Origin: Lachnospiraceae bacterium
Lineage (GTDB): Bacteria > Bacillota > Clostridia > Lachnospirales > Lachnospiraceae
Assembly (NCBI GenBank): GCA_017453065.1
Contig: JAFTKW010000023.1
Span: 1-47,155, forward strand
DNA length: 47,155 bases
Reading direction: 5' to 3'
Shown: positions 32,342-43,047 of the stretch, one piece after another
Layout of the letters: every line of letters starts with the position of its first letter
Position numbering within the stretch: position 1 is the first letter of the stretch
Notes under the pieces: generated by a model
Told to the model about the DNA's origin: nothing
Databases searched by the model: none
Seen by the model: only the letters and a program-made list of their open reading frames with translations
Translations under genes and position numbers: made by a program

Positions 32342-32662
32342 ATGAGTGAAGAAATGATGGAAAAACTAGAAGAGATTTCGATGATGATTATTGCAAATTC
32401 TGGCGCAGCCCGTTCCAGTGCCTTTGCAGCTTTGGCAGAAGCGAAAAAAGGAAACTTTGAAGGGGCGGAAGAGATGTTAAAGGCGGCCGAGGAAAGTCTG
32501 CAGATCGCCCACGAATCTCACAGAGAATTGCTTAAACTGGACGCTACAGGACAGGTTGACAAGGTGGGTATTTTACTTTGCCATGCACAGGACCATTTGA
32601 TGGGCAGTGCGTTAGCTGGGGATCTAATTAAAGAGATAATTGCTCTTTATCAGAATAAATAG
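32342..32662 (+). CDS. PTS lactose/cellobiose-family EIIA
   Basis: 106 residues. The three-helix EIIA of the lactose/cellobiose family passes phosphate from HPr to EIIB. The phosphorylated residue should be His81 in LLCHAQDHLMGSA, the family's conserved signature. NSGAARSSAFAALAEAKKGNFEGA is the usual first helix pair. Ribosome site GGGGGAAAA. It lies in the operon between the regulator and EIIB. Confidence 0.94.
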   Translation: MSEEMMEKLEEISMMIIANSGAARSSAFAALAEAKKGNFEGAEEMLKAAEESLQIAHESHRELLKLDATGQVDKVGILLCHAQDHLMGSALAGDLIKEIIALYQNK

Positions 32663-32683
32663 GAAAGGAGAGGGAGGTCACAT

Positions 32684-32986
32684 ATGAAAAAGGTATTGTT
32701 GATATGCGCTGGGGGTATGTCAACGGGGATTCTGATGAAAAAGCTGATTAAATTCGCACAGGAACAAGGTACGGAGTTGCAGATTGATGCAGTTGGCCTT
32801 AGCTCTTATGAGGAAGTTTGTGAAGGTTATGAGGTTATTCTCTTAGGACCACAGGTTTCTTATAAGAAGGACGAAATAAGCCAAATTGTAAAAAAACCAA
32901 TCGCTGTAATCGCACCTTACGACTATGCGATTGGCAATGCTGATAACATCATGAAACAGATTGACGAATTATATTCAAACATTTAA
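32684..32986 (+). CDS. PTS lactose/cellobiose-family EIIB
   Basis: 100 residues. EIIB carries phosphate from EIIA to the sugar during transport. The active cysteine is Cys8 in LLICAGGMSTGILM, the usual phosphocysteine loop. VILLGPQVSYKKDEI is typical of cellobiose/chitobiose IIB. A strong AGGAAAGGAGAGGGAGG region lies upstream. Co-transcribed with IIA and IIC. Confidence 0.95.
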   Translation: MKKVLLICAGGMSTGILMKKLIKFAQEQGTELQIDAVGLSSYEEVCEGYEVILLGPQVSYKKDEISQIVKKPIAVIAPYDYAIGNADNIMKQIDELYSNI

Positions 32987-33003
32987 CATTGGAGGAGAAG
33001 GTA

Positions 33004-35762
<2,759 letters not shown>

Positions 35763-35771
35763 GGTTAAAAT

Positions 35772-36038
35772 ATGATTAAACGACAGCTTGAGATAATCAA
35801 CAAAACAGGACTACATGCTCGTCCAGCTTCTGAGTTTGTTCTTCTGGCCAAAAAGTTCGAAAGTAAGGTAACCATCGCCAAAGAGGGCGGAGAGGCAGTC
35901 AATGCAAAATCGATGGTTAGACTTTTGGCGGAAAGTATTGGCCAAGGCTGTAAAGTGGATTTGGTTGTAGATGGCGCAGATGAAGAACAGGCCATGGAAG
36001 AACTGGCTAAATTGATCGAGTCTGGTTTTGGTGAATAA
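35772..36038 (+). CDS. ptsH: Phosphocarrier protein HPr
   Basis: 88 residues. HPr takes phosphate from enzyme I and hands it to EIIA. His15 lies in KTGLHARPASEFV and the regulatory serine at Ser47 in NAKSMVRLLAESIGQG. The presence of Ser47 means HPr kinase could phosphorylate it for CcpA-type catabolite control. Ribosome site GAGGTT. Unusually, it sits inside a sugar-specific operon, 9 nt after the hydrolase and 14 nt before enzyme I. Confidence 0.95.
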   Translation: MIKRQLEIINKTGLHARPASEFVLLAKKFESKVTIAKEGGEAVNAKSMVRLLAESIGQGCKVDLVVDGADEEQAMEELAKLIESGFGE

Positions 36039-36052
36039 AGGAGGGTTGTATC

Positions 36053-37690
36053 ATGGAAGGAAGTAAAAAGCTACTTACAGGAATTCCTGTATCCGAAGGA
36101 TGGGCGCTGGCAAAGGTCTATCTTTATGAACAGGAAACATTGAGCGTAAGGGAAGATTGCACTACAGAAGGTATGCAAGAAAAGCAGATGGCTTTGTTCC
36201 ATGATGCGCTTGCCAAAGCAAAAAAGGAACTGAATGACTTATATGCAAGCCTTTCTGTGGAGGATGAGGATAAGGCGAAGATTTTTCTGGCCCATGCCCA
36301 ACTTTTGGAAGATGAAGAAATCTTGGAAGAGATTCAGATGGCAATAGAAGAGGAGCATAAATACGCAGAAACGGCTATAGAACAGGTCTATAACTTGTAT
36401 GCTGAAATGCTGACGAAGTTGGATGATCCGTTGATTGCAGGAAGAGCAGCTGACCTTTTAGATGTCAAAAGGCGTTTGCTTTCTATCTGCCAAAACAAAG
36501 AGGTAAAGAGTTTGGCCCATCTGACTGAGGACGTGATTGTGGTGGCACATGATTTACTGCCAAGTGATACTGCGACTATGGATCGAAAGCACATTAAAGG
36601 TATTGTTACAGAGGTGGGTGGATACAATTCTCATTCCGCTATTTTGGCAAGAAGTTTTTGTATACCGGCAGTGCTTGGTGTGGCAAATGCCTGCAGAGAA
36701 ATTCCAGCAGATGAGAAGGCTATGCTCAATGCGGTAGTAGGTGAAGTTACGGTTGCACCAGATAAGGAAGATGAACTACACTTCGCTAAAATGCAAGAAG
36801 TGATGCGAGTGCTTAAAGAGGCGAGAGAGCAGTATCGTAACAAGGCTTGTACACTACAGGATGGAAGAAAGATAGACATAGGAATCAACGTGGGTTCTAC
36901 AGAGTTTGAGGCAGAGGATGGCCTGTTTGACTTTGTTGGATTATTCCGCACCGAGTTCTTATACATGGAAAATACACATTTGCCAAGTGAAGAAGAACAG
37001 TTTCAGGCCTACAAAGCTGTGGTGGACAGGGCAAGTGGGCGCATGGTTACTCTGCGTACTCTAGATATCGGTGGAGACAAAACACTGCCTTATATGGAAT
37101 TACCTAAGGAGGACAACCCATTTCTTGGCAAGAGAGCGATTAGACTCTGCTTTGCGCAGGAAGAAATCTTCTTAACACAACTGCGTGCAGCCCTTAGAGC
37201 CTCTGTATTTGGCCCCTTGCAATTGATGTTTCCGATGGTAGGCAGTTTGGAGGATATTGCCAAGGCGAAAACTTTTGTAGAGAAGGCAAAAAAACAGCTT
37301 AGAGAAGAAGGAGAGGCTTTCGACGAATCCATACAGATAGGAATCATGATAGAGATTCCTTCCATAGCTTTGATAGCAGATTTGGCTGCCAAAGAGGTGG
37401 ATTTTGCAAGTGTGGGAACCAATGATTTGACACAATATTTGTGTGCAGCTGATCGCATGAATGAGGCGGTGACGGAGTATTATCAAACAGATTGCACAGC
37501 AATCTACCGACTGCTTCAGTTTGTGTTTGAAGCATTTGATAGAGAAGGAAAACCCGTATCCGTCTGTGGAGAGATGGCGGGTAAACCAGAGAGCGCGGTG
37601 AAATTGGTGCAGATAGGTGCAAAGAAACTTAGTATGAGTAGTGCTTGTATCCCTGCAGTCAAGGAAGCACTTGCAAAGGTACAGTTTTAA
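36053..37690 (+). CDS. ptsI: PTS enzyme I (phosphoenolpyruvate-protein phosphotransferase)
   Basis: 545 residues, slightly shorter than the usual 570. Takes phosphate from PEP to start the PTS cascade. The N-terminal helical HPr-binding domain is followed by the phospho-His domain with His194 in GGYNSHSAILARSF. The C-terminal PEP-binding barrel has GLFRTEFLYM, RTLDIGGDKTLPY and the catalytic VSVCGEMAGKPESA cysteine. Ribosome site AAGGAGGG. Last gene of the seven-gene operon, followed by a terminator. Confidence 0.96.
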   Translation: MEGSKKLLTGIPVSEGWALAKVYLYEQETLSVREDCTTEGMQEKQMALFHDALAKAKKELNDLYASLSVEDEDKAKIFLAHAQLLEDEEILEEIQMAIEEEHKYAETAIEQVYNLYAEMLTKLDDPLIAGRAADLLDVKRRLLSICQNKEVKSLAHLTEDVIVVAHDLLPSDTATMDRKHIKGIVTEVGGYNSHSAILARSFCIPAVLGVANACREIPADEKAMLNAVVGEVTVAPDKEDELHFAKMQEVMRVLKEAREQYRNKACTLQDGRKIDIGINVGSTEFEAEDGLFDFVGLFRTEFLYMENTHLPSEEEQFQAYKAVVDRASGRMVTLRTLDIGGDKTLPYMELPKEDNPFLGKRAIRLCFAQEEIFLTQLRAALRASVFGPLQLMFPMVGSLEDIAKAKTFVEKAKKQLREEGEAFDESIQIGIMIEIPSIALIADLAAKEVDFASVGTNDLTQYLCAADRMNEAVTEYYQTDCTAIYRLLQFVFEAFDREGKPVSVCGEMAGKPESAVKLVQIGAKKLSMSSACIPAVKEALAKVQF

Positions 37691-37720
37691 AATAATGAAG
37701 GTATAGCAAAAAGATGAAAT

Positions 37721-37754
37721 AAAAGGCTCACCGATGAGGTGAGCCTTTACTTTT
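37721..37754. terminator. Bidirectional intrinsic terminator
   Basis: AAAAGGCTCACC and GGTGAGCCTTT pair over GATGA, with T-rich sequence after and an A-rich side for the convergent gene. It separates ptsI from the convergent small gene and aroF. Confidence 0.88.
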
Positions 37755-37775
37755 GAACATGTTTGGGCTAAATTC

Positions 37776-37952
37776 TTAGCCTTCCCAGATGCTATATTGC
37801 ATCCATTCGTATATTAACTTGGTTCCTTCCATGATTTCGGCTGGAAGGAGAGCTCTGGCAACTAACTTCAGAGGTTCTTCTGGAGCATCCAGACGCATCA
37901 GATATGCGTAGTCGCCATCAATTTGTTTCACTTCGTAATAAAATGTATTCAT
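37776..37952 (-). CDS. Small uncharacterised protein (58 aa)
   Basis: 58 residues from ATG 37952, chosen over a GTG at 37961 because AGGTGATAGG makes a ribosome site for it. The sequence starts MNTFYYEVKQIDGDYAYLMR and ends YEWMQYSIWEG. It is acidic and aromatic-rich, without a signal peptide or helix-turn-helix. It reads like a compact beta-strand domain followed by a helix. I do not recognise a family. It lies 25 nt after the DAHP synthase stop and is probably co-transcribed with it. Confidence 0.75.
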   Translation of the reverse strand: MNTFYYEVKQIDGDYAYLMRLDAPEEPLKLVARALLPAEIMEGTKLIYEWMQYSIWEG

Positions 37953-37977
37953 ACCTATCACCTATGAAAGAAAAAAC

Positions 37978-39006
37978 TTATTCGTATTCGGCAATGTCGA
38001 AGATCAATCTTTCAGTATCGGCCCATCCAAGACAAGGGTCTGTGATGGATTTGCCATAAATACCGTCGCCAATCTTCTGAGCCCCTTCCTCAATGTAGCT
38101 TTCGATCATGAGACCTTTGACAAGTCCATGAATGTCAGGATTTAATTTGCGACTGTGCATAACTTCTTTGGCGATACGAATCTGCTGTTTGAACTGCTTG
38201 TTAGAGTTGTTGTGATTCGTGTCGATGATGCATGCTGGATTGTGAAGTTCTCTTTCGTTGTAAAGAGTAAGCAAAGTATTCAAATCTTCATAGTGGTAGT
38301 TAGGAATGGAGCGACCATATTTGTTTACTGCACCACGAAGTACGGTATGGGACAGTGGATTTCCATCTGTGTTTACTTCCCAGCCTCTATAAATAAAAGA
38401 GTGAGCCTGTTGTGCTGCATACACAGAGTTGAGCATTACGGAGAAGTCTCCACTGGTAGGGTTTTTCATGCCGGCTGGCACATCAAAACCGCTGACAGTC
38501 AGACGATGTTGTTGGTCTTCTACAGAACGTGCACCAATGGCTACATAGGAGAGAATATCATCTACATACTGCCAGTTCTCAGGATAAAGCATTTCGTCAG
38601 CAGCAGTTAAGCCGCTTGCCTCCATAGCATGAATTTGCATTTTGCGCATTGCAATGAGTCCTGCAAGGAAGTCGGGCTTCTTTTCTGGGTCTGGCTGAGA
38701 AGCGATGCCTTTGTAACCTTCACCTGTGGTACGAGGCTTGTTGGTATAAATACGAGGAATCAAAACCAATTTGTCCTCTACTTTTTCGCTGAGTTTGCCC
38801 AAGCGTTCTACATAGTCACATACTGCTGTTTCATTGTCAGCGGAGCAAGGTCCTACGATTACAAGGAACTTGTTGCTTGCACCTGTGATTACATCTCTGA
38901 TTTCTTTATCTCTTTTTGCTTTCAAAGCTGCCAAGGAAGCAGGAAGAGGATATTCGTCCTGTATTTCAGCAGGTGTTGGAAGCTTCTTAATAAATTCGAA
39001 ACTCAT
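37978..39006 (-). CDS. aroF: 3-deoxy-7-phosphoheptulonate synthase (DAHP synthase, class I alpha)
   Basis: 342 residues. Joins PEP and erythrose-4-phosphate in the first step of the shikimate pathway. The class I alpha signatures are clear: VGPCSADN, IPRIYTNKPRTTGEGYKG, MKNPTSGDF and CIIDTNHNNSNKQF. The fold is the family's TIM barrel, with no ACT or chorismate mutase domain fused. Ribosome site AAGAAGG. It has a good promoter (39048-39076) and shares its intergenic region with divergent cysK. Confidence 0.95.
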   Translation of the reverse strand: MSFEFIKKLPTPAEIQDEYPLPASLAALKAKRDKEIRDVITGASNKFLVIVGPCSADNETAVCDYVERLGKLSEKVEDKLVLIPRIYTNKPRTTGEGYKGIASQPDPEKKPDFLAGLIAMRKMQIHAMEASGLTAADEMLYPENWQYVDDILSYVAIGARSVEDQQHRLTVSGFDVPAGMKNPTSGDFSVMLNSVYAAQQAHSFIYRGWEVNTDGNPLSHTVLRGAVNKYGRSIPNYHYEDLNTLLTLYNERELHNPACIIDTNHNNSNKQFKQQIRIAKEVMHSRKLNPDIHGLVKGLMIESYIEEGAQKIGDGIYGKSITDPCLGWADTERLIFDIAEYE

Positions 39007-39047
39007 ATCAAAACCTTCTTTCTTTGGAAAAATTCAATTTTCACTAC

Positions 39048-39076
39048 ATTATAGCCCTACTTTTTAATATGCGCAA
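39048..39076 (-). promoter_or_regulatory. Promoter of aroF (minus strand)
   Basis: On the minus strand, TTGCGC (39071-39076), 17 nt, TATAAT (39048-39053). Confidence 0.72.
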
Positions 39077-39086
39077 GCACTTTTTT

Positions 39087-39148
39087 GATTAAAAGCGTTA
39101 AAGTGATAAAGCAAAGGCTCAAAAAGGCGCGAAAGTGATTAAAATGCG
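39087..39148. repeat. Direct repeats between the aroF and cysK promoters
   Basis: AAAGTGAT occurs at 39100-39107 and 39132-39139, 32 nt apart. GATTAAAA with a following GCG occurs at 39087 and at 39137. Their place between two divergent promoters makes them candidate binding sites. Confidence 0.4.
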
Positions 39149-39152
39149 TATA

Positions 39153-39181
39153 TTGACAAAAAGAGAATTTGAAATTAACAT
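39153..39181 (+). promoter_or_regulatory. Promoter of cysK
   Basis: TTGACA (39153-39158), 17 nt, TAACAT (39176-39181). Confidence 0.65.
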
Positions 39182-39216
39182 TTTTTCCATAATAGTATAT
39201 TTAGGGGAGAAGAAAT

Positions 39217-40170
39217 ATGAATGTGAAAAAAAGTGTATTAGAATTGGTTGGCAACACACCCATACTGGAGATTGGGAGATTTGTTCAAAACTGGGAGACT
39301 TCGCAAGGTGGAGCGGAGATTCACGGAAAGGTGTTTGCTAAATTAGAATATTTAAATCCAGCGGGATCCATTAAGGATAGAGTGGCGCTGGAGATGATTT
39401 TGGATGCAGAGGAAAAAGGAATCTTACAACCAGGCGCAACCATTATTGAGCCCACTTCTGGAAATACCGGTATAGGTCTTGCAATCGTGGCGGCAGCCAG
39501 AGGATATGAAGTGATTTTGACCTTGCCAGATACGATGAGTGTGGAAAGACGTACTCTCCTTTCCGCTTATGGTGCAAAACTGGAACTTACAGAAGGCAAA
39601 CTTGGCATGTCTGGAGCTATCGCAAAAGCGGAGGAGCTAAAGGAGAGTATTCCAGGCGCAGTTATTTTGGGACAGTTTGACAATGAAGCAAACCCAAAAG
39701 CCCATCAAAAGACTACAGGACCAGAAATCTGGGGGCAGATGGACGGAAAAGTGGATGTATTGGTTGCTGGCGTAGGCACTGGTGGCACCCTTACAGGAAT
39801 AGGAAGTTATCTAAAGTCCAAGAATCCAGATTTAAAGGTGATAGCAATTGAGCCTGCCAAGAGTCCTGTCCTATCCAAAGGAGAAAGCGGAGCCCATGGC
39901 TTGCAGGGGATTGGCGCAGGATTTGTGCCTTCTATCCTGGACGTGGATTTGATTGATGAGGTTATAACCGTCACCGAGGAAGATGCCTATGTGGAGGCTA
40001 GACGTTTGGCTAAGGCGGAGGGCGTGCTGGTAGGAATCTCCTCAGGAGCTGCTTTGGCAGGTGCCATGCAAATCGCTTCTAGAGCACAGTATCAGGGCAA
40101 AAATGTGGTGGTGATTTTGCCCGATAGTGGGGATAGATATCTTTCTACCGCTCTTTTCCAGATGTCTTAA
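39217..40170 (+). CDS. cysK: Cysteine synthase (O-acetylserine sulfhydrylase)
   Basis: 317 residues. Makes cysteine from O-acetylserine and sulfide. The PLP lysine is in NPAGSIKDRVA. The substrate loop is PTSGNTGIGLA, the phosphate-binding loop is GVGTGGTLTGIG, and GISSGAALAGA is conserved. It has the typical CysK length and no regulatory domain (so not cystathionine beta-synthase). Ribosome site GGGGAGAAG. Confidence 0.95.
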   Translation: MNVKKSVLELVGNTPILEIGRFVQNWETSQGGAEIHGKVFAKLEYLNPAGSIKDRVALEMILDAEEKGILQPGATIIEPTSGNTGIGLAIVAAARGYEVILTLPDTMSVERRTLLSAYGAKLELTEGKLGMSGAIAKAEELKESIPGAVILGQFDNEANPKAHQKTTGPEIWGQMDGKVDVLVAGVGTGGTLTGIGSYLKSKNPDLKVIAIEPAKSPVLSKGESGAHGLQGIGAGFVPSILDVDLIDEVITVTEEDAYVEARRLAKAEGVLVGISSGAALAGAMQIASRAQYQGKNVVVILPDSGDRYLSTALFQMS

Positions 40171-40172
40171 GA

Positions 40173-40201
40173 TTGACAAGATATCCTCTAAACAATAAAA
40201 T
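40173..40201 (+). promoter_or_regulatory. Promoter of tcdA
   Basis: TTGACA (40173-40178), 17 nt, TAAAAT (40196-40201). It begins 3 nt after the cysK stop codon, so the longer reading frame beginning there is not the real protein start. Confidence 0.75.
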
Positions 40202-40286
40202 TTACTTATGTACTGGAGAGAAAGGTTACAGGATGGTTACAGAAAAGGCGATATGCCATGGAACAGGAGCTGTTAGGAGGAGTATT

Positions 40287-40994
40287 ATGCAGGAAGCGTT
40301 TTCTAGAACGGAACTGTTACTGGGAGAAGAGGCCATGTCCAAACTGGCCAGCAAAAGAGTTGCTGTGTTTGGCATTGGGGGAGTTGGCGGGCATGTAGTA
40401 GAAGCTTTGGTTAGAAGTGGAATCGGCGCTGTAGATTTAATAGACAGTGACAAGGTTGCAATGAGCAACCTAAACAGACAGTTGATTGCTACATTGGATA
40501 CGATCGGCATGGACAAAACTACGGCCATGGCCAAGCGTATCGCACAGATCAATCCACAGTGCAAGGTTACAACACACAATTGTTTTTACCTTCCTGAAAA
40601 TAGAAACGAATTTGACTTTACTAAGTATGACTATATCGTAGATGCGGTAGACACTGTTACCGCCAAAATAGATTTGGTGATGCACGCCAATGAGGTGGCT
40701 AGACCAATCATCAGTAGCATGGGAGCAGGGAACAAATTGGACCCAACGGCCTTTGAAGTTGCAGATATCTATGATACATCCGTTTGCCCACTGGCAAAGG
40801 TTATGCGTAGAGAACTGAAAAAGCGAGGCATTGGCAAACTGAAGGTGGTGTATTCCAGAGAGGAGCCACTAAAACCTTTGGAGACTACAGAAGAGACTGG
40901 TCGCAGGGCGACACCAGGCTCCACTGCATTTGTTCCATCGGTGGTTGGACTGATTATTGCATCAGAGGTTGTGAAGGATTTGGCGCTTGGCTGA
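40287..40994 (+). CDS. tcdA: tRNA threonylcarbamoyladenosine dehydratase (TcdA/CsdL)
   Basis: 235 residues from ATG 40287 (TTAGGAGGAG upstream). E1-like enzyme that cyclises t6A37 of tRNA with ATP. The dinucleotide loop is VFGIGGVGGHVVEALVRSG; SNLNRQL, DAVDTVTAKIDL, SSMGAGNKLDPT and the CPLAKVMRRELKKRG region are TcdA signatures. Its 3' end overlaps the convergent flippase gene by 33 nt. In other bacteria, cysteine desulfurase-type proteins help TcdA. Confidence 0.92.
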   Translation: MQEAFSRTELLLGEEAMSKLASKRVAVFGIGGVGGHVVEALVRSGIGAVDLIDSDKVAMSNLNRQLIATLDTIGMDKTTAMAKRIAQINPQCKVTTHNCFYLPENRNEFDFTKYDYIVDAVDTVTAKIDLVMHANEVARPIISSMGAGNKLDPTAFEVADIYDTSVCPLAKVMRRELKKRGIGKLKVVYSREEPLKPLETTEETGRRATPGSTAFVPSVVGLIIASEVVKDLALG

Positions 40995-42305
40995 CCAGAC
41001 CTCCAGCAGGGTGGTGGACAGGTGACTGACCAACAATCCCCAAAGATAACCTTGAATACCATAGCGTGGGACTAAGGTAAATACAAACACCAGACGGATG
41101 GACAGTGCCATCACGTTTAAAAGGAAAGTAATGCCTGTTTTTCCAAGGCCATGCAATATGCTGGACATGGTGGAGGACAGATACAAGAAGGGACAAATAA
41201 AGCTTAGTGTAGCAATAAAGCCAGAGGCCAAAGGGCTGTCAAACATGTGAGTCCCTGCAAAATTACTGATACACAAAAAGAAAATCGTACAGAGGATACC
41301 AAAGAGGGAACTAAAAAGGATTGCCGTGTGGGTGATTCTTTTTAGTTTTTCTGTATCTTTCTCTTCTTGTGCTCTTGCAACCAAAGGGAGTAGAAGTACG
41401 CTTAAAGAGTTGGTCAGGGCAGAGGGGAAAAAGATAAGTGGCATAGCCATGCCTGTAAGAACACCATAGATGCTCAATGCCTCACTGCTGGTGTGACCAT
41501 AGGATTGTAAGCGGTTTGGAATATAGACGGCTTCCACGCTCTGTAGTAGATTGACGACGATACGAGAAGTAGAAAGAGGTAGCGCCATTTTAGCTAGCAA
41601 AAAGGCAGGTCTTTCTTGCAATCTCAGGGCATGTTTTATAGAATAGGACTTAGTGAGAGCACATTCTTTTACGACGATGGAGAGAGACACCATAGTGGCG
41701 AATGCTTCCCCTAGTACCAGTCCCACTACTGCTACATTGATATGTAGATCCAAGCCCAGCTTGTTGGCGACAAGACTAGCGACAAAGACGCATCCAAAGC
41801 GACCAAATTGTTCAATCAGCTGAGTGGTGGAGGGGATGGAGGTTTTGGATATCCCATAGAAGTATCCGTTGCCACAGGCATGGAGTGCGCTGAAAGGAAT
41901 GGAAAGTGCAATAATGCGAAGCATAGATGCACAGCGCGGCTCCAATAGAAAATGGGTGGCAATCCATTCTGAATTGGTGTAGAGAAGGAAACTGCAGAGG
42001 GCGGAAAGTGCACTTGCCTGCAAAATTCCGGCAAACAAAAACACCAGAGCGTCTCGTTTGCCTTGGGGATTGTGATTTAAGATATCACATTTTCCAGCAA
42101 CGTATTTTGAGATTGAGGTCTGAATTCCCGCTCCACAGAGAGAGAAGCTAAGGGCAAGGATAGGACCTAGCAATTGATACAGCCCCATGCCTTCTTCGCC
42201 AAATGTGCGAGAGAGATAGATGCGATAAAAGAAACCGATTAAACGGCTAAACATACCAGTCAGGGTAAGCATGATGGTTCCCTTGATTAACGGATGAGCT
42301 TTCAT
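40962..42305 (-). CDS. SpoVB-like polysaccharide/lipid flippase
   Basis: 447 residues, about 12 membrane helices, MATE/MOP superfamily. The N-terminus (LTGMFSRLIGFFYRIYLSRTFGEEGMGLYQL, with conserved F-x-R-x-x-G-F-x-Y-R spacing) is typical of SpoVB, the flippase used for spore cortex or wall precursors. It is shorter than the 593-residue flippase at 7573, which has about 14 helices and an acidic loop. Ribosome site AAAGGAG. Convergent overlap with tcdA. A vegetative role is equally possible since no other sporulation gene lies nearby. Confidence 0.87.
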   Translation of the reverse strand: MKAHPLIKGTIMLTLTGMFSRLIGFFYRIYLSRTFGEEGMGLYQLLGPILALSFSLCGAGIQTSISKYVAGKCDILNHNPQGKRDALVFLFAGILQASALSALCSFLLYTNSEWIATHFLLEPRCASMLRIIALSIPFSALHACGNGYFYGISKTSIPSTTQLIEQFGRFGCVFVASLVANKLGLDLHINVAVVGLVLGEAFATMVSLSIVVKECALTKSYSIKHALRLQERPAFLLAKMALPLSTSRIVVNLLQSVEAVYIPNRLQSYGHTSSEALSIYGVLTGMAMPLIFFPSALTNSLSVLLLPLVARAQEEKDTEKLKRITHTAILFSSLFGILCTIFFLCISNFAGTHMFDSPLASGFIATLSFICPFLYLSSTMSSILHGLGKTGITFLLNVMALSIRLVFVFTLVPRYGIQGYLWGLLVSHLSTTLLEVWSAKRQILHNL

Positions 42306-42340
42306 ATATTGGCTCCTTTAGAAAGGAATTATTAGAGTAT

Positions 42341-42988
42341 ATGCAAAAGAATGCGAAGCAAAAACTTGCCTTAGAAATTATTGAAAGATTGAAAAAAGCG
42401 TATCCAGACAGTGGCTGTAGTTTGACTTATGACCAGGCATGGAAATTGCTAGTCAGTGTGAGACTGGCAGCGCAGTGTACCGATGCAAGGGTAAATGTGG
42501 TGGTTGAAAAACTATATGAGAAGTTTCCGACGATGGAGGCATTGGCTTACGCTACTGCAGACGAAGTTGAAGAAATCGTCAGACCCTGTGGATTAGGTCG
42601 TAGCAAGGCCAGAGATATTGTGGCATGCATGAAGGAATTGGTGGAAAAGTACGATGGCAAAGTGCCAGAGGATATGGACACACTTTTGGCTCTTCCCGGT
42701 GTGGGACGCAAGAGTGCCAATCTCATCATGGGTGATGTATATGGAAAGCCCGCCATTGTGACGGACACTCATTGCATACGACTTGTCAATCGCATGGGAT
42801 TGGTGGATGGAATTACAGAACCTGCCAAGGTAGAAAAGGAGCTGTGGAAAATTATTCCACCAGAGGAGGGCAATGAGTTTTGCCACAGACTGGTAGACCA
42901 TGGAAGAGCCGTTTGCACAGCCAGAACCAAGCCATATTGCGACCAGTGTGTGTTAAGTGATATTTGTAAGAAGCAGAATTTAAAGTGA
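42341..42988 (+). CDS. nth: Endonuclease III
   Basis: 215 residues. Bifunctional DNA glycosylase/AP lyase for oxidised pyrimidines. The helix-hairpin-helix has LPGVGRKSANLIMG with catalytic Lys124, and Asp142 is in VTDTHCIRLVNR. The C-terminal iron-sulfur cysteines are Cys192, Cys200, Cys203 and Cys209. The first spacing is seven residues against six in the well-known enzymes. Only 35 nt separate it from the divergent flippase gene, and its ribosome site is weak (AAAGGA, 13 nt). Confidence 0.94.
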   Translation: MQKNAKQKLALEIIERLKKAYPDSGCSLTYDQAWKLLVSVRLAAQCTDARVNVVVEKLYEKFPTMEALAYATADEVEEIVRPCGLGRSKARDIVACMKELVEKYDGKVPEDMDTLLALPGVGRKSANLIMGDVYGKPAIVTDTHCIRLVNRMGLVDGITEPAKVEKELWKIIPPEEGNEFCHRLVDHGRAVCTARTKPYCDQCVLSDICKKQNLK

Positions 42989-43047
42989 CTTGAGAATATG
43001 TAGAAAATAGAAAGTGTATGCCAAATACATTAGGTGAGGATGAGACA

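Noticed and set aside
39090-39104. Possible cre site (TAAAAGCGTTAAAG) between aroF and cysK
   Set aside because: Only about 11 of 14 positions match, and the conserved CA end is missing.
40173-40286. 38-residue N-terminal extension of TcdA
   Set aside because: It begins at a TTG inside the -35 box, is not similar to TcdA proteins, and the internal ATG has a strong ribosome site.
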